From positions 39,018-103,017 of the forward strand of contig KN832908.1 of NCBI GenBank assembly GCA_000827325.1: a DNA stretch of 64,000 nucleotides, given 5' to 3'. The stretch is from Oidiodendron maius Zn (Eukaryota; Ascomycota; Leotiomycetes; Myxotrichaceae). Below are positions 10,771 to 24,551 of the stretch, piece by piece (the stretch's first letter is position 1; every line of letters begins with the position of its first letter). The notes below the pieces were generated by a model. That model did no database searches and was not told where the DNA came from. It saw only the letters and a list, made by a program, of their open reading frames with translations. A program made the translations under genes and the position numbers.

Positions 10771-12221
10771 TTTCTCTAATTTGATTTAATTTATTTTGCT
10801 TATATTCCTATAGGCTTTCTTTCTTAATCTCTATTATAAAAGCTAAACTTATAAAGCTACTCTTAATATAATTCTTTCTAATACTAATAATAATTCTTAT
10901 AAAAATAATAGAATTGATATTAATAAGTATAGTATATATTCCTGGAATTAAGGAGTTAGCTATATAGTTAGTATCCTAGATCTTAAATACTTCTAGAACA
11001 CTTTCTAGTAAGTTACTAGACCTATTAAGAACTAACTATAGTATATTTATATACTTGTTTAATAAGAGAGAAGCAGTAATTACTTCTATATAATCTATAG
11101 TACTAGACTCTACTAGAGGAGTATCCTTATAGAGAATAACTTTATTATTCGATTAGTTTATTATAGATATATTAGTTGTCTTTATAGGAGACTTATCTGT
11201 TAGGCTATTACTAAAGAGTTTATTATAGAGATAAGAACTAGTAAACAGGCTTATAGAAGTAGTATTATTAGTAGGCTCTTAGATAAGATCTATTAGAGTA
11301 TTTATAGAAGCTTTATTATTAGAAGGCTTCTAGCTAGTATTTCTAATAGGATCTAGTACTATAGTATTAATAAAGTAATCTATAAGTATTATTATAGTCT
11401 AGTATATTAAAGATATACTATATACCTCTTAAATAGTATACTTGAACTGTTTATATAGCCTTTCTAATCTATTTTGTCTGCTTTATAAGCCCTTATATAA
11501 CTGTTTTATACTAGAGTCTATATAATTTGATTTATATAAAGTATTAGAGGTATCTTTAGAAAGGCTAGATAGAGATATAATTTAAAAAGAGTTATTATCC
11601 TTATCCCTTTAGAAAATAATAAGATAGAGCTTTAGATATACTTCTCCTCTAATCTCTATCTAATATATTTATATAATAAAGCCTTTAGCTTAATAATCAG
11701 AAAATAGGAGGCTTTTATAACTTACCTATATAACTGATATAAAGAGTCAAGTTATAAAGCTTATTATTATTAATATCAGCTATCTTTAGAGTAGCAAGTA
11801 TAGTATAGATTACTTACTAAAGCAAATCTATACTTTATTTAGATACTGTTACTAAAGACCTATACTATTATAGCTAGAGTAGATACTATATAGAGTAATA
11901 GATAGTTTGGAAATATAGGAATCTATTTTACTCTAAGGATTTATAGCTACTTCAATAAGTTAAAGGTAAGTCTAAGAATATCTAATAGTAGCTATTAAGA
12001 AAGTAAGGGTATTGATATTTATATCTTAGATAGCTAGATATCGAAACTATTACTTCTTAAGAGTATAATTATATACCTATAGATACTACTACCTTATAAA
12101 ATACAGGAGAAGCTATCTTTCCAGATAGCTATATTATTATTAGTAGTAGTATAAAGTAATAGTATATATAGATTAATAATTGCTCCTTAACTTGAACAGA
12201 TAGAGAGTAATAGAAGGTAAC
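10770..12221. other. RIP-mutated TA-rich repeat DNA, unassigned
   Basis: Almost entirely composed of TA-rich words (tata, atag, ctat) and nearly devoid of CpA/TpG outside a few patches, like the identified transposons here. No frame gave domains I can name. It is the host sequence into which the solo LTR at 12,222 inserted. Confidence 0.4.
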
Positions 12222-12435
12222 TATTATAATACTAAACCTTTTAATATATATATACTAGAACTATATAACTTTACTCTACTAGATTACCTGACTAGGTTTC
12301 CTTTATATAAAGGCTCTCTTCTTTTTATTCTCTTTACTCTTTAGTTTATTCTCTTAGTTAAGTCAATTGATAGTTGAATATACCTTTAAGCCCTTATCTC
12401 TAGATCGAGATCCCTGTTCCTCTTGAGTTATTACA
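12222..12435 (+). mobile_element. Solo LTR of the Gypsy-2 family (214 bp, TSD GTAAC)
   Basis: The sequence matches, in reverse complement, the 214 bp LTR at 50,514-50,727 along its whole length. It starts TATTATAATAC (TG mutated to TA) and ends GTTATTACA. It is flanked on both sides by GTAAC (12,217-12,221 and 12,436-12,440), a 5 bp target-site duplication as made by Gypsy integrases. No internal region adjoins it, so it is the product of LTR-LTR recombination. Confidence 0.85.
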
Positions 12436-12440
12436 GTAAC

Positions 12441-13870
12441 TTAGTTCAATAGAGATACTACCTGTAAGCTAGAGCAGAATAAAGGCAGTATAACAAATCT
12501 CCGAAATTTATATAAAGGTACCTCTATACCTCTATTATCAGGTAAACGGTTAAAATCAATTTAAGTAAATCACAATGTTTAAGTGGTATCTAAAGCTGTT
12601 CTTGAGTCTTGTAGCGCTATGCTAGGCTTATTCTCTTAAGCAAAGCAAGGGACTGCATTATACAACAGAGTAAAATCACCTAGAGTAAACCAATCTCATT
12701 TATAGAGACCCAATTTCATGTTGTACCTCGTCTAATTCTTGACCACGTGAGCTCCTTCCAAAAACTTGCCAGATTTCAATCTTGTGCGCCAACTATGTCC
12801 TGCCAACTCTTGGCATACCATCTACTGCCGCTCTGATGGCACGAGAACGCGTACTGGTGGTATAAATGAGCCTTTCATAAACATACACGACAATAAACTA
12901 TTTCTGTATAATACTGTATAACGGCCATGCCTCCTACAGCTTTGATCTCCGTACCTCTGTAGGGCGAATGCATGATTTAACATGCATTCCAAATGCGTAC
13001 TAGTTGCTTAGTAATGATTATTTGATGCCTAAGGCCTGTAGCAGAACATCGAAATGTGTTGCGGTATCCCGGAAGCTAGTCCAGTTTCGGTGCTGAGTAA
13101 CCAACTCAAATGATGATACTTGTGCTCTGAATACTAATGTTATAGACTGTGTGAAGGAGTACATGTTAAGGATGCTGAAACCACTTGATTTGAGTTATTT
13201 GAGACTGTATTTGGAATTCTAGTCCTGTCACGAAGTATAAAGGTGGTGGTTGAACCCACCCTTAGAAAATACAGAGCATTATTACCTGAAAATACGAGCC
13301 CATCACGTGCAGCTAACTAAGCCCCACTCGACGTAATAAAATGCCATCTCGAAAGCATCACGAATCCTCCTGTCGTATAGGAGCATAGAAGACTTTCATA
13401 TTTTAACTTCTAATTAGCATGCGAGGCTAATCAATGTATTGCAGTCATAGTCAGCTGGACAATCCCTTAATTGATCAGACGATCGTAGCGATATTATTCA
13501 TCAAAGGCGGATTGTTGACAACTCTCACCTGCAGCTGCAAGATCCCTTCACCTGGGAAGCCCTTGCCGCTCTCTCCATCGTCTCATCGTCCCGTCACCAG
13601 AGGCCGTGCAGGTTTTCGCACACTTCCCTGGCTGGACAAGGGGCAAGATTCTATTATTCAATACCTGGACTATTACCCTATGCTCGCTACTTTTTGTGGC
13701 CGCTTAGGAAACGGTCTTCTATACCAACGCTTTACTTAGCCCTGCTGCAGTCTCTCCCTATCATCCGGCTCATGCAAGCACTAGAAGTAGCTGTAGCCCA
13801 AATATGAAGAGTATACAGGAAGGGAGGTATCGGAGGGAGCATGTCTTGAGCAAATCATAGCAGCTCAAAT
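12441..13870. other. Normal-composition island without a recognisable gene
   Basis: About 1.4 kb with ordinary base composition between two RIP-mutated blocks. It contains a 101-codon plus frame (13,434-13,739) with no recognisable motif and a 9 bp perfect inverted repeat with a 6 nt loop at 12,966-12,989 (GAATGCATG, CATGCATTC). I see no RNA gene or splice-consistent coding sequence. Confidence 0.45.
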
Positions 13871-14880
13871 TACCGCCTTAATCACAGGCAATCTTTCTAA
13901 ACTATACTACAGTTCTATAGTTATACAGCAATTAATAAGGTAGCGCTTTAAGACTCGAAATACAGTTCTATAAAAGCTTTATACTATCTATCCTAATAAG
14001 TACCACCTAAGATTATCCTGGATATAGCCTATCTTCTAGACTAATAATCCAGTTCTACTATACTTACTCCCTTATATAGATAGCCTTATATAGCCAGTTA
14101 TAACTTATCTTAAACTTGGCTACTAGCCGATACTTTAATGCTTATTAGTATTGATATTATAAAGGACAAGATTTCCTACTAGTAACAAGTATCTTACTGC
14201 TTCTTTACCTGGTATCTATTCTTCCTAATTCTAGCTCTCTATCCTTAATAGGATTTCTAGACTAATAATTACTACTTACTAGTATCTTTATATCCTAATC
14301 AATATCTGCTAGTTTATATTAAGTAAGATATACTTCTAGTATCTCCTTAGCAAGGATCTAGTAGAGAGATATCTTGTTTAAATAGAGTATAGCTTGTTTC
14401 CTAAATAAGACTTTAGGAGAGTTACTAGACTACTTATAGATTAATATTAAGAGAATCTACTATTAAGTTAGTAGAAGCTTTAGAATCTAGTATATAGAAT
14501 AGTTTATATATTTACTATCTAGTCTATTCTCTACTAGAGTACTATTTAGTAGTGATTAGTCTATAGCTCTAACCTCTGTTTATATTAGTCTTATTATAGA
14601 TTAAGTATTTAATATAGGCTTACCTTTATTCTTAATCTATTAAACTAGATAGATCTAATAAGTATAAACCTCTTATATATTATAGCTATAGATAAGGTAT
14701 TTTAGATATAGTAGCTATATAGTAATACTAAATCTAGTTACTATTATAAGAACTATTTTATACCCCTTTATTAGAATACTTCTCTTATAAAGTCTACTAA
14801 ATATAATAAAAGGATATATTATATAGCTTTTCTTTATATAATTTAAGAGTTCTTAAGTTAGCTCTTTATAAGACTTAATA
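13870..14880. other. RIP-mutated TA-rich DNA, unassigned
   Basis: TA-rich sequence bordering the normal island; no frame or repeat pairing recognised within the window. It probably belongs to the same element as the concealed frame that follows. Confidence 0.35.
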
Positions 14881-16850
14881 AAGAGATTAAGGCTATTCTA
14901 CTTCTATATTGCTTAAGAAATCACTATAAATAAATAGCTCTAGATAAAAGACTAGAAGCTAATAGATAGAATCTATAAGTTAATATACTAGCCTATACTA
15001 ATTTTTAGCTATTATTAGAGATTTATATAAATCTAGACTATACTATCTACTTATATAATATAGGCTTATAAGTAGTAATACTAGAGAAAGCTATTTATAT
15101 ATATAAAGAGACTACTCTAAAGAAGAAAGATTATACTAAATAGTCTAGCTAAGATATATAAATAGAGGTATAATATAAGCTTATTAGAGAGTAGATATTA
15201 CTATATAGAGTATATAAAAAGTCTAGCTAGAGCTTAATAGATATAGAGAAAGAGCTTATATAAAGGTTTCTAAAATATAGGAAATAAAAGGAGAAAAAGG
15301 AAATATAAGGAGAATACTCTCTATATTATATTAGTATTAATCTAGATTAAAAGGTAGTCTACTTATAATAAATAGAAATAGATTTTAATACTAGTTTAGA
15401 GGAAATAAAGTTCTAGCTATTATAATAGTAGATATATAAAAGAGAGCTAATAAAAACAATATCTAGTTAATAGATCAATAAATATAATAGACTAAATTAA
15501 GTAATAACCCAAGTATATTAATAAGGAAGTTTAGATAAGCCTCTATAAAGAGAGATACTATATTTATTAGTAAGAGAGTTTTAGCTCTTAGACTAGCTTT
15601 TAATACTAATAAGGTCTAGAATCTAATATAGAAGATATTTACTACTATATAGACTAGATATATAGTAACTATAGTTTAAGTCTATAGCCTAACTATCTAA
15701 TAGTACTCTAGAGTATATAGAAAGATAATATACTTTAAAATCTAGATAGAGATACTTTTAAAGAGCTTAGGAATATAAGGAATCAATTAGATAAAGAAGA
15801 GTAGAGAGAAGATACTATCTATAGTAAGAGTATATTTTATAGTAATATCTATAGTATATAGAACTGAAATAAAGGCTAAGAAGTATATATAAGTAACTAG
15901 ATCTATAATAGAGTCTTATAGTAGAAAGTTTATATATAAATAGAGAGCTAAAGAAGTACTTAAAGGAATATTTAGAGGAATACTCTATATATTAGAGAAA
16001 CACTAGAAGGCCTAATACTAGACTAAGATAATACTCTATATTATATAAAGGGGTTCTATAAGAAAAGAGATAATAGTTATTAAAAGTAAAAAGAATAGAT
16101 AGCTACTAGATTACTTAATAACTATTATAGATAAAGAGGTAGTATTATAATAATTAGTTATCTAGCTAGCTTATATAACTAGTAGTTAAATATAATATAA
16201 GTACTATAAAAGAAAAGATAGTTTAACTCTATTATTATTCTTACTAGAAATTGAAACTATAATATATAATAGAACTAATAAGAACTAGAAGGTAAATAAT
16301 ACTCTAGATACTCTTTATTTACTAAACTATATTTAATATACTTTAATATAGTAATCTAGAGATAAATTATAATAGAGATAGCTTACTTACTCTTTTTTAG
16401 AATATATTATCTCTACTAGTAGACTAGATATAAGATTTAAAGATATACTATAATATAAGACTATACTATCTTACTTAGATTACTACTATATTTTCAAATA
16501 TAAAGAGCTATTAACTTAGTCTAGAGTAGTAATCTAATAGTCTATACTTACTATAGAGAGAATAAAGGATAAGACTAGCTCTAGTTTAAATTAATATATA
16601 GTAGAGTTAATATATTCTAGATTATATATAACTGCTTTTACCTCTATACTAGATAAATAATCTTAAGATAAATAGAAAGATACTCTAAATAATCTAGGAT
16701 ATTAGATCCTACTATATATATATATAGTATAATATTTATATCTAGGATATATAATCAAATTTATATAGGATAATATTATTATTAAGGAAGTCCTAAATAA
16801 TAAGGAGATAATCAATAAATAAGCAAAGGAATATATAAGACTAGATTTAG
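14880..16850 (+). pseudogene. Concealed long plus-strand frame, heavily RIP-mutated, family unknown
   Basis: From about 14,900 a plus-strand series of frames gives long protein-like runs when TAG/TAA are read as former Gln codons. Examples are LLESRYYYIEYIKSLARA near 15,190, an Arg/Gln-rich charged segment (RVERRYYL) near 15,740-15,830 and a second such stretch near 15,940-16,080. The charged helical segments loosely recall the tail of fungal DUF3435/tyrosine-recombinase-like proteins, but no catalytic residues can be placed, so I do not claim that family. Some frame changes are needed. Confidence 0.3.
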
Positions 16851-17140
16851 CTTTATATATACTATATAGTAGTTATTACTATTAGAACAAGTGTTTTAAT
16901 ATACTAGAAAGAATAAAGAGTTTAGCTATAATTATAATTCCTATATACCTCTTTATTTAAAAGTTTTTATAGAATTAATATTAAGTATAAGTATTATTTA
17001 TTCCTTATTCTTAAAATAAAAATAGATAAAGTATTACTAGGATATCTTTAGAGATCTAGTAATAGATAGTAATTAATAGTTATATTTTAAGTATATAGTC
17101 TTGCTTTCTAGATATACTTATAGTATTATATAACTCCTTT

Positions 17141-20100
17141 TATTATTATTATTATTAATACTCTGTTTAGCTATCTAGCTATAGAACCTCTACTAGAAAT
17201 ATTATAAGGTAAACTATACCCCTTAGGGCTGGACAAAACCCTTATATATTGGTCCCTATATACACGAAGCGTCTTCACCTGGTCCTTGCTGCTACTTAGC
17301 TAGTCTTACTACTAACTATATAATACTACCTAGAGCCTCTATAGCCCCCTTTCTTCCTCCTCCTCCTCCTAGTCCTGGATTGCTGTATACCTGCAGGCTT
17401 GCTAGAACTCAGGGAGGCGGCTAGTAGCTAGCAGCCACTTTACTACTATCCCTATATAGGCTAGGTCTACCGTTGCTGCTATAAAGTTACAGGTAGTTTA
17501 AAGGGGGTATAGCAGGAGAGCCCTCTGGAGCTCCTCTCTCTCTTGTTGTAGTTCTAGGCAATAGAGGACTATATAGGCTGGTGTTTCCCCTATAATACTA
17601 CAGCAATAGAGCAGTATATTCACTTCTAGGACCCTTTACTAGAACAGGAATACTTGGAGCTCTATCTTGCCTGTATAGATCTATATAAAAAGGGAGCTTT
17701 TATGCTTCTTAAGGCTCTAGTGTTTCTGGAGTACCTTTTTCCCTTTAAATTCAGGGTCTATATCTGCTAGTTCTATACTAGGTCCTCCCTAGAACCTTGC
17801 CTATATCTTGACCTTATCTTCCTATTATAGTCTCTAGTCCCTCTCTACTACTTTATCTGTTATTAGCTCCCCTTTAGTATACTACCTACTTATCTACTTT
17901 GTCTTCTGTTCTCCTCTCTTAGATAGAGGTTATAATCCTACTAGCCTGATTCTTATCCTCTACTATTAAAGGTAGATCACTATTATAGTATAGATACTAT
18001 ATACCTTCTTGGCTATACCTGTATATTTAAGCCTTGACTTAAATTCTATAACTCTCTTATTAAGGTATATATAGATTAGTAGGGTAGCTGCTTTAACCTT
18101 AAGGTATTGAATCTGGGTTGTATAATATCCTCTAGTTACTATATAGAGGTAGTTAGACTATACTATACTAAAGTAGTTAGCAATACCCCTAGGGTTTACC
18201 CCTGCCTTATTAGGTTTATACTATATAGATACTCTATATACTATTATTACCCTTATTACCTTAGTATAGATTTCTCTTATATAGGCTAGACTATATCTCT
18301 AGACTAATACTATAAGCTTTATAAGTATAAGCTTCTAGGTAGCTAGCTTTTTCTTGACTTCTTTCAGGTAATAACTCTACTAGAGCTTCCTATCCAGCTA
18401 GACTCTAAGGAATTGGGCTGACTCTACTAGATTGATTATATATCCTGCTAGACAAACCACCTTTAAGAACTCTATATACTTCTAGATAAAGTATATAAAT
18501 TCACTCTTTTAAGGGGCAAACTCTATACCTCTTATTTTGGCTTAGTGTTTATAGACTTTAAATATATCCTTAAGTTGCTAGTAGTTCTCCTGGATATTAT
18601 AGCTAGCTACTAGGAGGTTTGTATTATCTATAAATCCTATAATTATTAGGTTTCTATACTTCTCTAGAGCTTTATAAAGTAAAGCTATATAGAGCAGGAA
18701 TAGGATTAGTAATAAAGGGGATCCCTATAGGACCCCTACTCTAATCTATATTAGCTCTAACACTTTACTATTAAATATAAGCCTTATAGAGTATACTTTA
18801 AGGTAGCTATTAGTCTACCTTACTACCTATATCAGGAAGCCCTGTTTATATAGGGTATCTAGGAGCCTAGTATAGTTAACTATATTAAAGGCTCCTTTAA
18901 TATCAAGCTAGAGTAGCAAGGCTACTACTCTATAGCTCTAGACTATCTGTACTGCTTTAGTAACTAGGTATATAGCAAGTTCTATAGACTGCCCTTTTCT
19001 GTTCTCTGTTTGACCCTTTAGTAGTAGTCGCTACAACCCTACTATATCTGTAATTCGACTCCCTATTACCCCTTTAATAAGTTTTCTAACTATACTTAAT
19101 AGAGAGATTAGTCTCTAGCCTCTAACTGTTTATTACTATATTAGTGTCTTGTCTAGTTTCTTAAGGACTACTACTCCTATACTATAGAACTGCTTCAGGA
19201 AGTATTTAAGGTTAAAGCTAGTTTAGGTTATAGCTACAAGAATCGTTAAAAGGGGTCTACTATATACCTTCAGGAACTCTACTAGAAAGTCGTTACTTGG
19301 TTCTAGTGCTTTCTAGGCTCCCTACTTAAGTCTTTCCTCTATTTCCTCTATAGTAACTGCCTTTTTAATAGGGAATTGCTACTAGATTAAAGCCTCTTTC
19401 TAGGTAGTATCTTTAATATTCTAGAGGTCTGCTTTATTACTAGGGAAGAACCTCCCTACTAAAGTTTTGCTCTTTTCTTTATAGATAAATACTGACTAAA
19501 GGGTATCCTTGCTTTAATATAGTAGTAGTATTATTAGTGGCTCTTAAGGGGTATAACTTTTTAGTTATATCTACTATTAGAGTTTCTAAAGGGTCTTTAG
19601 CTGCTTTAAGGCCCTAGTAAGGGCTAGTCTCTAATACCTTGTTTATACTTCTTGGATTACCTACCTTTGTTTCTAGATAGCTTCTTAAAGCTTTATCTAT
19701 ATATATTATAATACTACTATATAGTAGCTATATTGTACCGCTAATACCTCTACTACTGCCTTGTTTACTTCCTTATTCTACTATAGTTCGCCTTAACTAT
19801 AGCCAGTCTTATACTATAGAGTTAAAACGTTAGTGATTCTCTAGAGCTGCTATATAAGCTGATTAGTTATATAATCGAGGGCTTCTAGGGAGCTAATAGG
19901 GAGGGGTATTTTTAGGGTTTTTGCTTCTATTACTACTAGGTCTTTATCTATCTTTATCTACAACTACTCTAGTAGTATACTAGAGGGTTGCTAGTGCTAT
20001 ATACTTTTAACTTATATAAGTTAGGCTATATAGTCTAATCCAGTATAGTCTAGGCCCCCTTTATAGTATACCTGTAGTATCTCTATATACTATATAAGGT

Positions 20101-21108
20101 CTAATGTTCTGTCTCTATCCTCTTTATACTCTATATTTCTCTGTCTAGTAGGTTCTCTCTATAGTATAGCTAGTATAAGGTTCTAGTATTATATCATTAA
20201 GAGGAGCACTTCTATATATTATAAGGTTCTCCCTTCTCTATTTTATTATAGGTAGTAGAGGTTTATATCACTAACTACTAGGTAGCAACTCTCTAGCAGT
20301 CTCTTAGGGAGTGTCTAGAGAGGGCTCTACTAGTCTAGTCCCTTATATAGTGAGTATATTGACTATATTATTAGCGGTTTAGGCCTATCCTTGAAGGTAA
20401 CCCTATACCAGTTTATCCCTATAGCCTGCAACTACCCTATAATCCTGTAACGTTTATAGATATATAGTGCTGCCTAGCCGTTACCTCTATAGACTAGGTA
20501 GTATTTGCTGTTAGCTAGGCAGTAGAGTCGTCTGGTTCCTGAGCTTCTAGCTGGTTCCTATATAGCTATCATGTTATACTTGCTGTAATCCCCTAGTGTA
20601 ATTAGTGCTGCCTTCTAGTTCTTTCCTGTATTCCAGTATACTACTGATAGTATTATTGGAAGGGGTTGGAGCTGCTTACTGTAGTATCTTGGGTACTTTA
20701 TATTCTCTGGGTCCTTGCTATACTTATGCTACAGCCTTACTAGGCGAACATTGCGATATCTTGATATGTCTTTACTGCCTAGACTGTTCCTGGGGGTCTT
20801 CCTCTTTTAGCTGCTGGCTGGCTAGGGGTATACTAGGAGCTCCCTGGCTATAGTGGTCTTTTGTATATAACTAGACAGAAGCTATCTATATCTTCTTCCA
20901 GTTGTAGGGCTAGTGTATTGCCTGTGTTGCTGCTGCTGTTTCCCTAGGTAACCTCAAACTGGAGTGGCTAGTGTAGGTATGCCTAGTGGGCTCTACTGCT
21001 CTCCTGCTTAATAGCAGGGCAGTCCCGGTCCTATATAGTATAAGCTCCTCTATAGTTAATACACCTCTTCTTGCTGCTATCTTCCTTCTCTAGGTAGTTG
21101 GCTTTTCT
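17141..21108 (-). mobile_element. Tad-like LINE copy C, 5'-truncated, RIP-mutated
   Basis: Collinear with LINE copies A and B. The 3' end, an (ATT)n tract, lies at 17,141 and the body reads on the minus strand up to about 21,108, where similarity to copy B (about 62,255) stops. About 1.1 kb of the 5' end is missing, the usual result of incomplete reverse transcription. It covers the C-terminal CCHC region, the RT and the endonuclease. A TSD is not clear: TATAACTC occurs on both sides (near 17,130 and 21,111) but does not extend. The 3' terminal 500 bp retains more GC than the body. Confidence 0.8.
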
Positions 21109-21279
21109 ATAACTCTAATATAAGATTAATTATTATTTAACTATAATACTCTAAAACTAATTATTAATATATTAATCCTCTTCCTTAAAGGTCTCTAATA
21201 CTATTTAATAGATATATATATTATATCTAGTCTTACTATAATTACTATAGTACTAAATATATAATTATATACCTTACCC

Positions 21280-22860
21280 TTAACTACTACTACTATCTAT
21301 TTCCTTACTCTACTAGCTATCTATATTAATACAATCTATTAACTCTTCTATCTCTTCTATAGAAAGTAATCCTCTTTTTTATAGTCTAGTTTTTTTTAGC
21401 TTATAATATTTGCTAAGCCTTTTATTTGCCTCTTTTAGCTTAGTAATCTATAACTATAATAGAGCTACCTTATATATAATTACTATTAAACCCTTAGTAA
21501 ATTAGTCTATAGTATTAATAGTCTATATTAGAGAGCTACCTTAATAGTAATTAATTCAGGTTTTAATAAAGGTAGACTATTATAAGATATTAGTTATATT
21601 CTTTAGAGTTCTAGAGTTCTAGATTTAGGCTATACTAGGATATAAGTTTAAAGGAGTTAGTGTTTTTATATAAAAAGGGAGGATATCTAGAACTTACTAA
21701 GAATTAAAAGGTATAATTCTAGTCCCTCTAAAGCCTCTCTAGATATTTTGTATAGTTATTAACTCTTAGAATACTATCTAGAATACTAGAAAGAAATCCT
21801 TCTTTATAATATAGGTCTAATTACTATATATTAAACCCTTAATTTGCTTACTATATAACTTTTTCAATAGACTAAAATAGTCTATATTAAGTAGCTAGAG
21901 AATATAAAAGAAATAAGGAGATATATAAAATATAATAATATTATAGTTCTAATAGAAAAGCTTGAATTTAGTTAAGTAGTAGGATTTATAGCTATTAAAT
22001 ATTAGAAGTTAATATCTATCTACTTTTTAAGGCTATATATATAATTCAAAATACTTAATCTAATCTAGATTAATCTTATTTATAGTCTATCTATTATTAC
22101 TAATAGAGAGCCTTTAACCCTTTAGTAATTTAAACTTATTATACTAGAAGAGTAGAATATATATACTCTTTATAACTATAAATAGCAGTAGTAACTAATC
22201 AAGTATATCTATAGCCTAGATTACTATAACCTATTTACAATTACTAGACTACTTTGCCTTTACTTTACTAGACCTCTCTAAGCTTATAACTACTATTACT
22301 ATTAAGATAATATCTATTATAAACCTAATCTTATTAAAATTATAGATATCTATATCTATAATCCTATACTTTATAATTATATTCTTAAGGAGTGAAAACT
22401 AGCTATTAATTATAATTAGATCTTTATATTTAACTCTCTAATAATTATATTTTCAATTAAAATATATAGTTAGCTATAGTTATTATTATATAAAGCAAGA
22501 AGCCTAGTATATTCTAATATATCCTATATTTCATTTAGTAAGCAGATAATTAGCTATATCTTCTATACTATAAAGCCTAGATAGAAACCCTTTAGAATTA
22601 AAGTCAAGAATATATTAAATAATCACTAATTCTTCTAAATCAGTAAGCTTTCAAGATTTAGGTTAAATATTATATTATAATAGTTAGCTACTATATTAAT
22701 CAAAGACTGTTCTAAATAGAGTACTATAGATTTTAGCTATATATATAACATTAAGATAGGGGTTATATTTAAGGGCTTAGAGAGTAAGGATAACCTTATA
22801 TTTATTAGAAGTTAATTCTATAATATATAATAGAGAAAAAGTAGAGTAAAGTATAATAGA
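21280..22860 (-). pseudogene. Pogo/Fot1-like DDE transposase, RIP-inactivated
   Basis: On the minus strand the frame shows an HTH region (SRKLTDLEE-like KLTDLEELVII near 22,650, then GFLSRLYSIEDIANYLL). The first catalytic block is DIYNFNKIRFI (family DIYNFDETGF; Asp to Asn, Glu to Lys) near 22,330. Next come VIVIQAID near 22,220, YFELYIQPQKVDRYQLLIF (family RYRLLILDGH) near 22,020, and LLKKLYSKQIKGL near 21,860. The acidic catalytic residues and Gln codons are mutated as expected from RIP, so the protein is dead. Terminal inverted repeats were not found with confidence; LINE C lies immediately left. Confidence 0.7.
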
Positions 22861-23049
22861 GTAGGAAATTATAGAAAATAAACAGCTTATTATCTTAAGC
22901 AACTTACTATATATATATATTATACTATTATTGATATAGCTAATTAAAACCTAATACTATTCAAGTATTAATATTTATTTATTATTATTAGTAATTAATT
23001 TTATATATAGATAAGCTTTAAAGTACTCTTAGTCTAACTATTAATATTA

Positions 23050-23860
23050 ATACTATAATAAATAAGAAAATAGAGACTAAAGTTAAAGAGTATAAAAGGG
23101 AATATTAACTAAAAGCAGCTAAAATTAATAAATAGGATTAAGACTAATTTATAAGCAATATTAAGGAGAATATCCTACTCTAGACTTATAAGATTAAACT
23201 ATAGAAGGAATTCCAGGTTAAAGCTAGATATTAAGGCTCTAATTAAGGGGCTATAGATATATATAATCTTAATTTACCCTCTAGTCTATAAGAGAGTAAT
23301 AGAAGAAAGTAAAGAGAGGAGTTTAATAGAATAAATTAGGATATTTCTAGCTTTAAAGAGCCTGAAATACCTTCAATTTATCAATTACTAGATAAAGAGA
23401 GTTCTATAGATAGTACTCCTTAATCTCTTAAGGATTCTAATAGCTTATCCTAAAGAAAATAGTAGTAAATATAGTTAGATTCTCTAATAAAACTATAATT
23501 TCTCTACTATATAAAGTATAGTAATATTTATAGTAATACTTATTTAATATTAATATCTATACTTAATTTTAAGTAAGGTATAAATCTACTACTTTTATAA
23601 ATATACTTGCTTTAGTATTATTACTAATATAATTAACTCTAGCTATACTAATCCTAATTAAAAGTAGGTATCTAATAGATACCTATTCTAAAAGGATCTA
23701 ATCTAATCTAATCTAGTAGATATTTATATAAAGGAGGATTTACTCTATAGATTAGATACTTAAGAAACCTATTAAGTACCTAATCTAAAGTATATAGTCT
23801 AGATTATATATCTACTCTTATTCTACTAGCCTAGCTTCTAGATATATATAAGGTCTAATG
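23050..23860. other. RIP-mutated DNA between pogo relic and Gypsy-2
   Basis: TA-rich. A plus-strand frame at about 23,050-23,500 is protein-like if TAG/TAA are read as Gln (for example SFKEPEIPSIYQLLDKESS near 23,350) and could be the C-terminal tail of a transposase, but I cannot name it. A short palindrome, TAGGTATCTAATAGATACCTA, lies near 23,666 at the edge of the Gypsy-2 RNase H region. Confidence 0.3.
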
Positions 23861-24551
23861 CTATATAGTTAGTCTAAAGGATTTTATTAATTAAGTCTAG
23901 CTAGTCTTTAATTAAAAAGAGGGATAGATTAATCCAATTAATCTTAAGGTTCTAGATAATCTACTAGTCTAGATTCTTATATAGTAGCAGAATCTATTCT
24001 CTATTATCTTTCTTAGTTTAATCAAGGTCTCTAGTCTATTTCTTGATTTATATTAATAGATTAGTTTTATTTATCTTATCTAGTTTATAGGATATCTTAA
24101 AATAGTACTAGGATAGAATTTCTATCTAATATACTTATTTTACTAAAAGTAGTTTAGAGATTATAAAGTACTCTAAAGCTTTATAGTCTATAATAACTTG
24201 AATAGAGTCTCTAGTACCTTTAAGTTTAGAGTACTAGTATTATAAAGCTTAAACTATTACTAGTAGTTCTTTATTATAGATTAAGTAATTGGTTTTAGTA
24301 AAGGCTATTATCTTCAAGAAATATTCTATAGAGTACTATTCTCTATTAAGACCTTTTTAGGAGAATATAGTAATAGTAACTATATTAGAGGTATTAGTCT
24401 CTAGAAGGTATTAGCTATCTAGGTTATAGTATACTAAGATTAGAGTATAGATAAGTATATATTAGAGTATCTTAAATATCTAGATATAGTCTCTATTAAA
24501 GAAGAACTTATAATCCTTATAAATAAGATAAATAAGTAGTAATATAATATA
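23860..24551 (-). pseudogene. Gypsy-2 RNase H region (minus strand)
   Basis: Continues the Gypsy-2 pol reading on the far side of the pogo transposon. The minus strand carries the RNase H stretch that follows RT in Ty3/Gypsy elements, with many RIP stops. Integrase and the distal LTR of Gypsy-2 were not found further left, so the element is truncated or rearranged here. Confidence 0.5.

Noticed and set aside
13434-13739. 101-codon plus-strand ORF
   Set aside because: No recognisable domain or splice context; length is within chance for this composition.
14880-16850. Starship captain (DUF3435) assignment
   Set aside because: Only a loose resemblance of charged helical segments; catalytic residues cannot be placed, and no cargo or target-site evidence is seen.
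17128-21120. TATAACTC as TSD of LINE C
   Set aside because: Only 8 bp match and flanking bases diverge; other LINE copies here have 13-14 bp duplications, so it is reported as uncertain.
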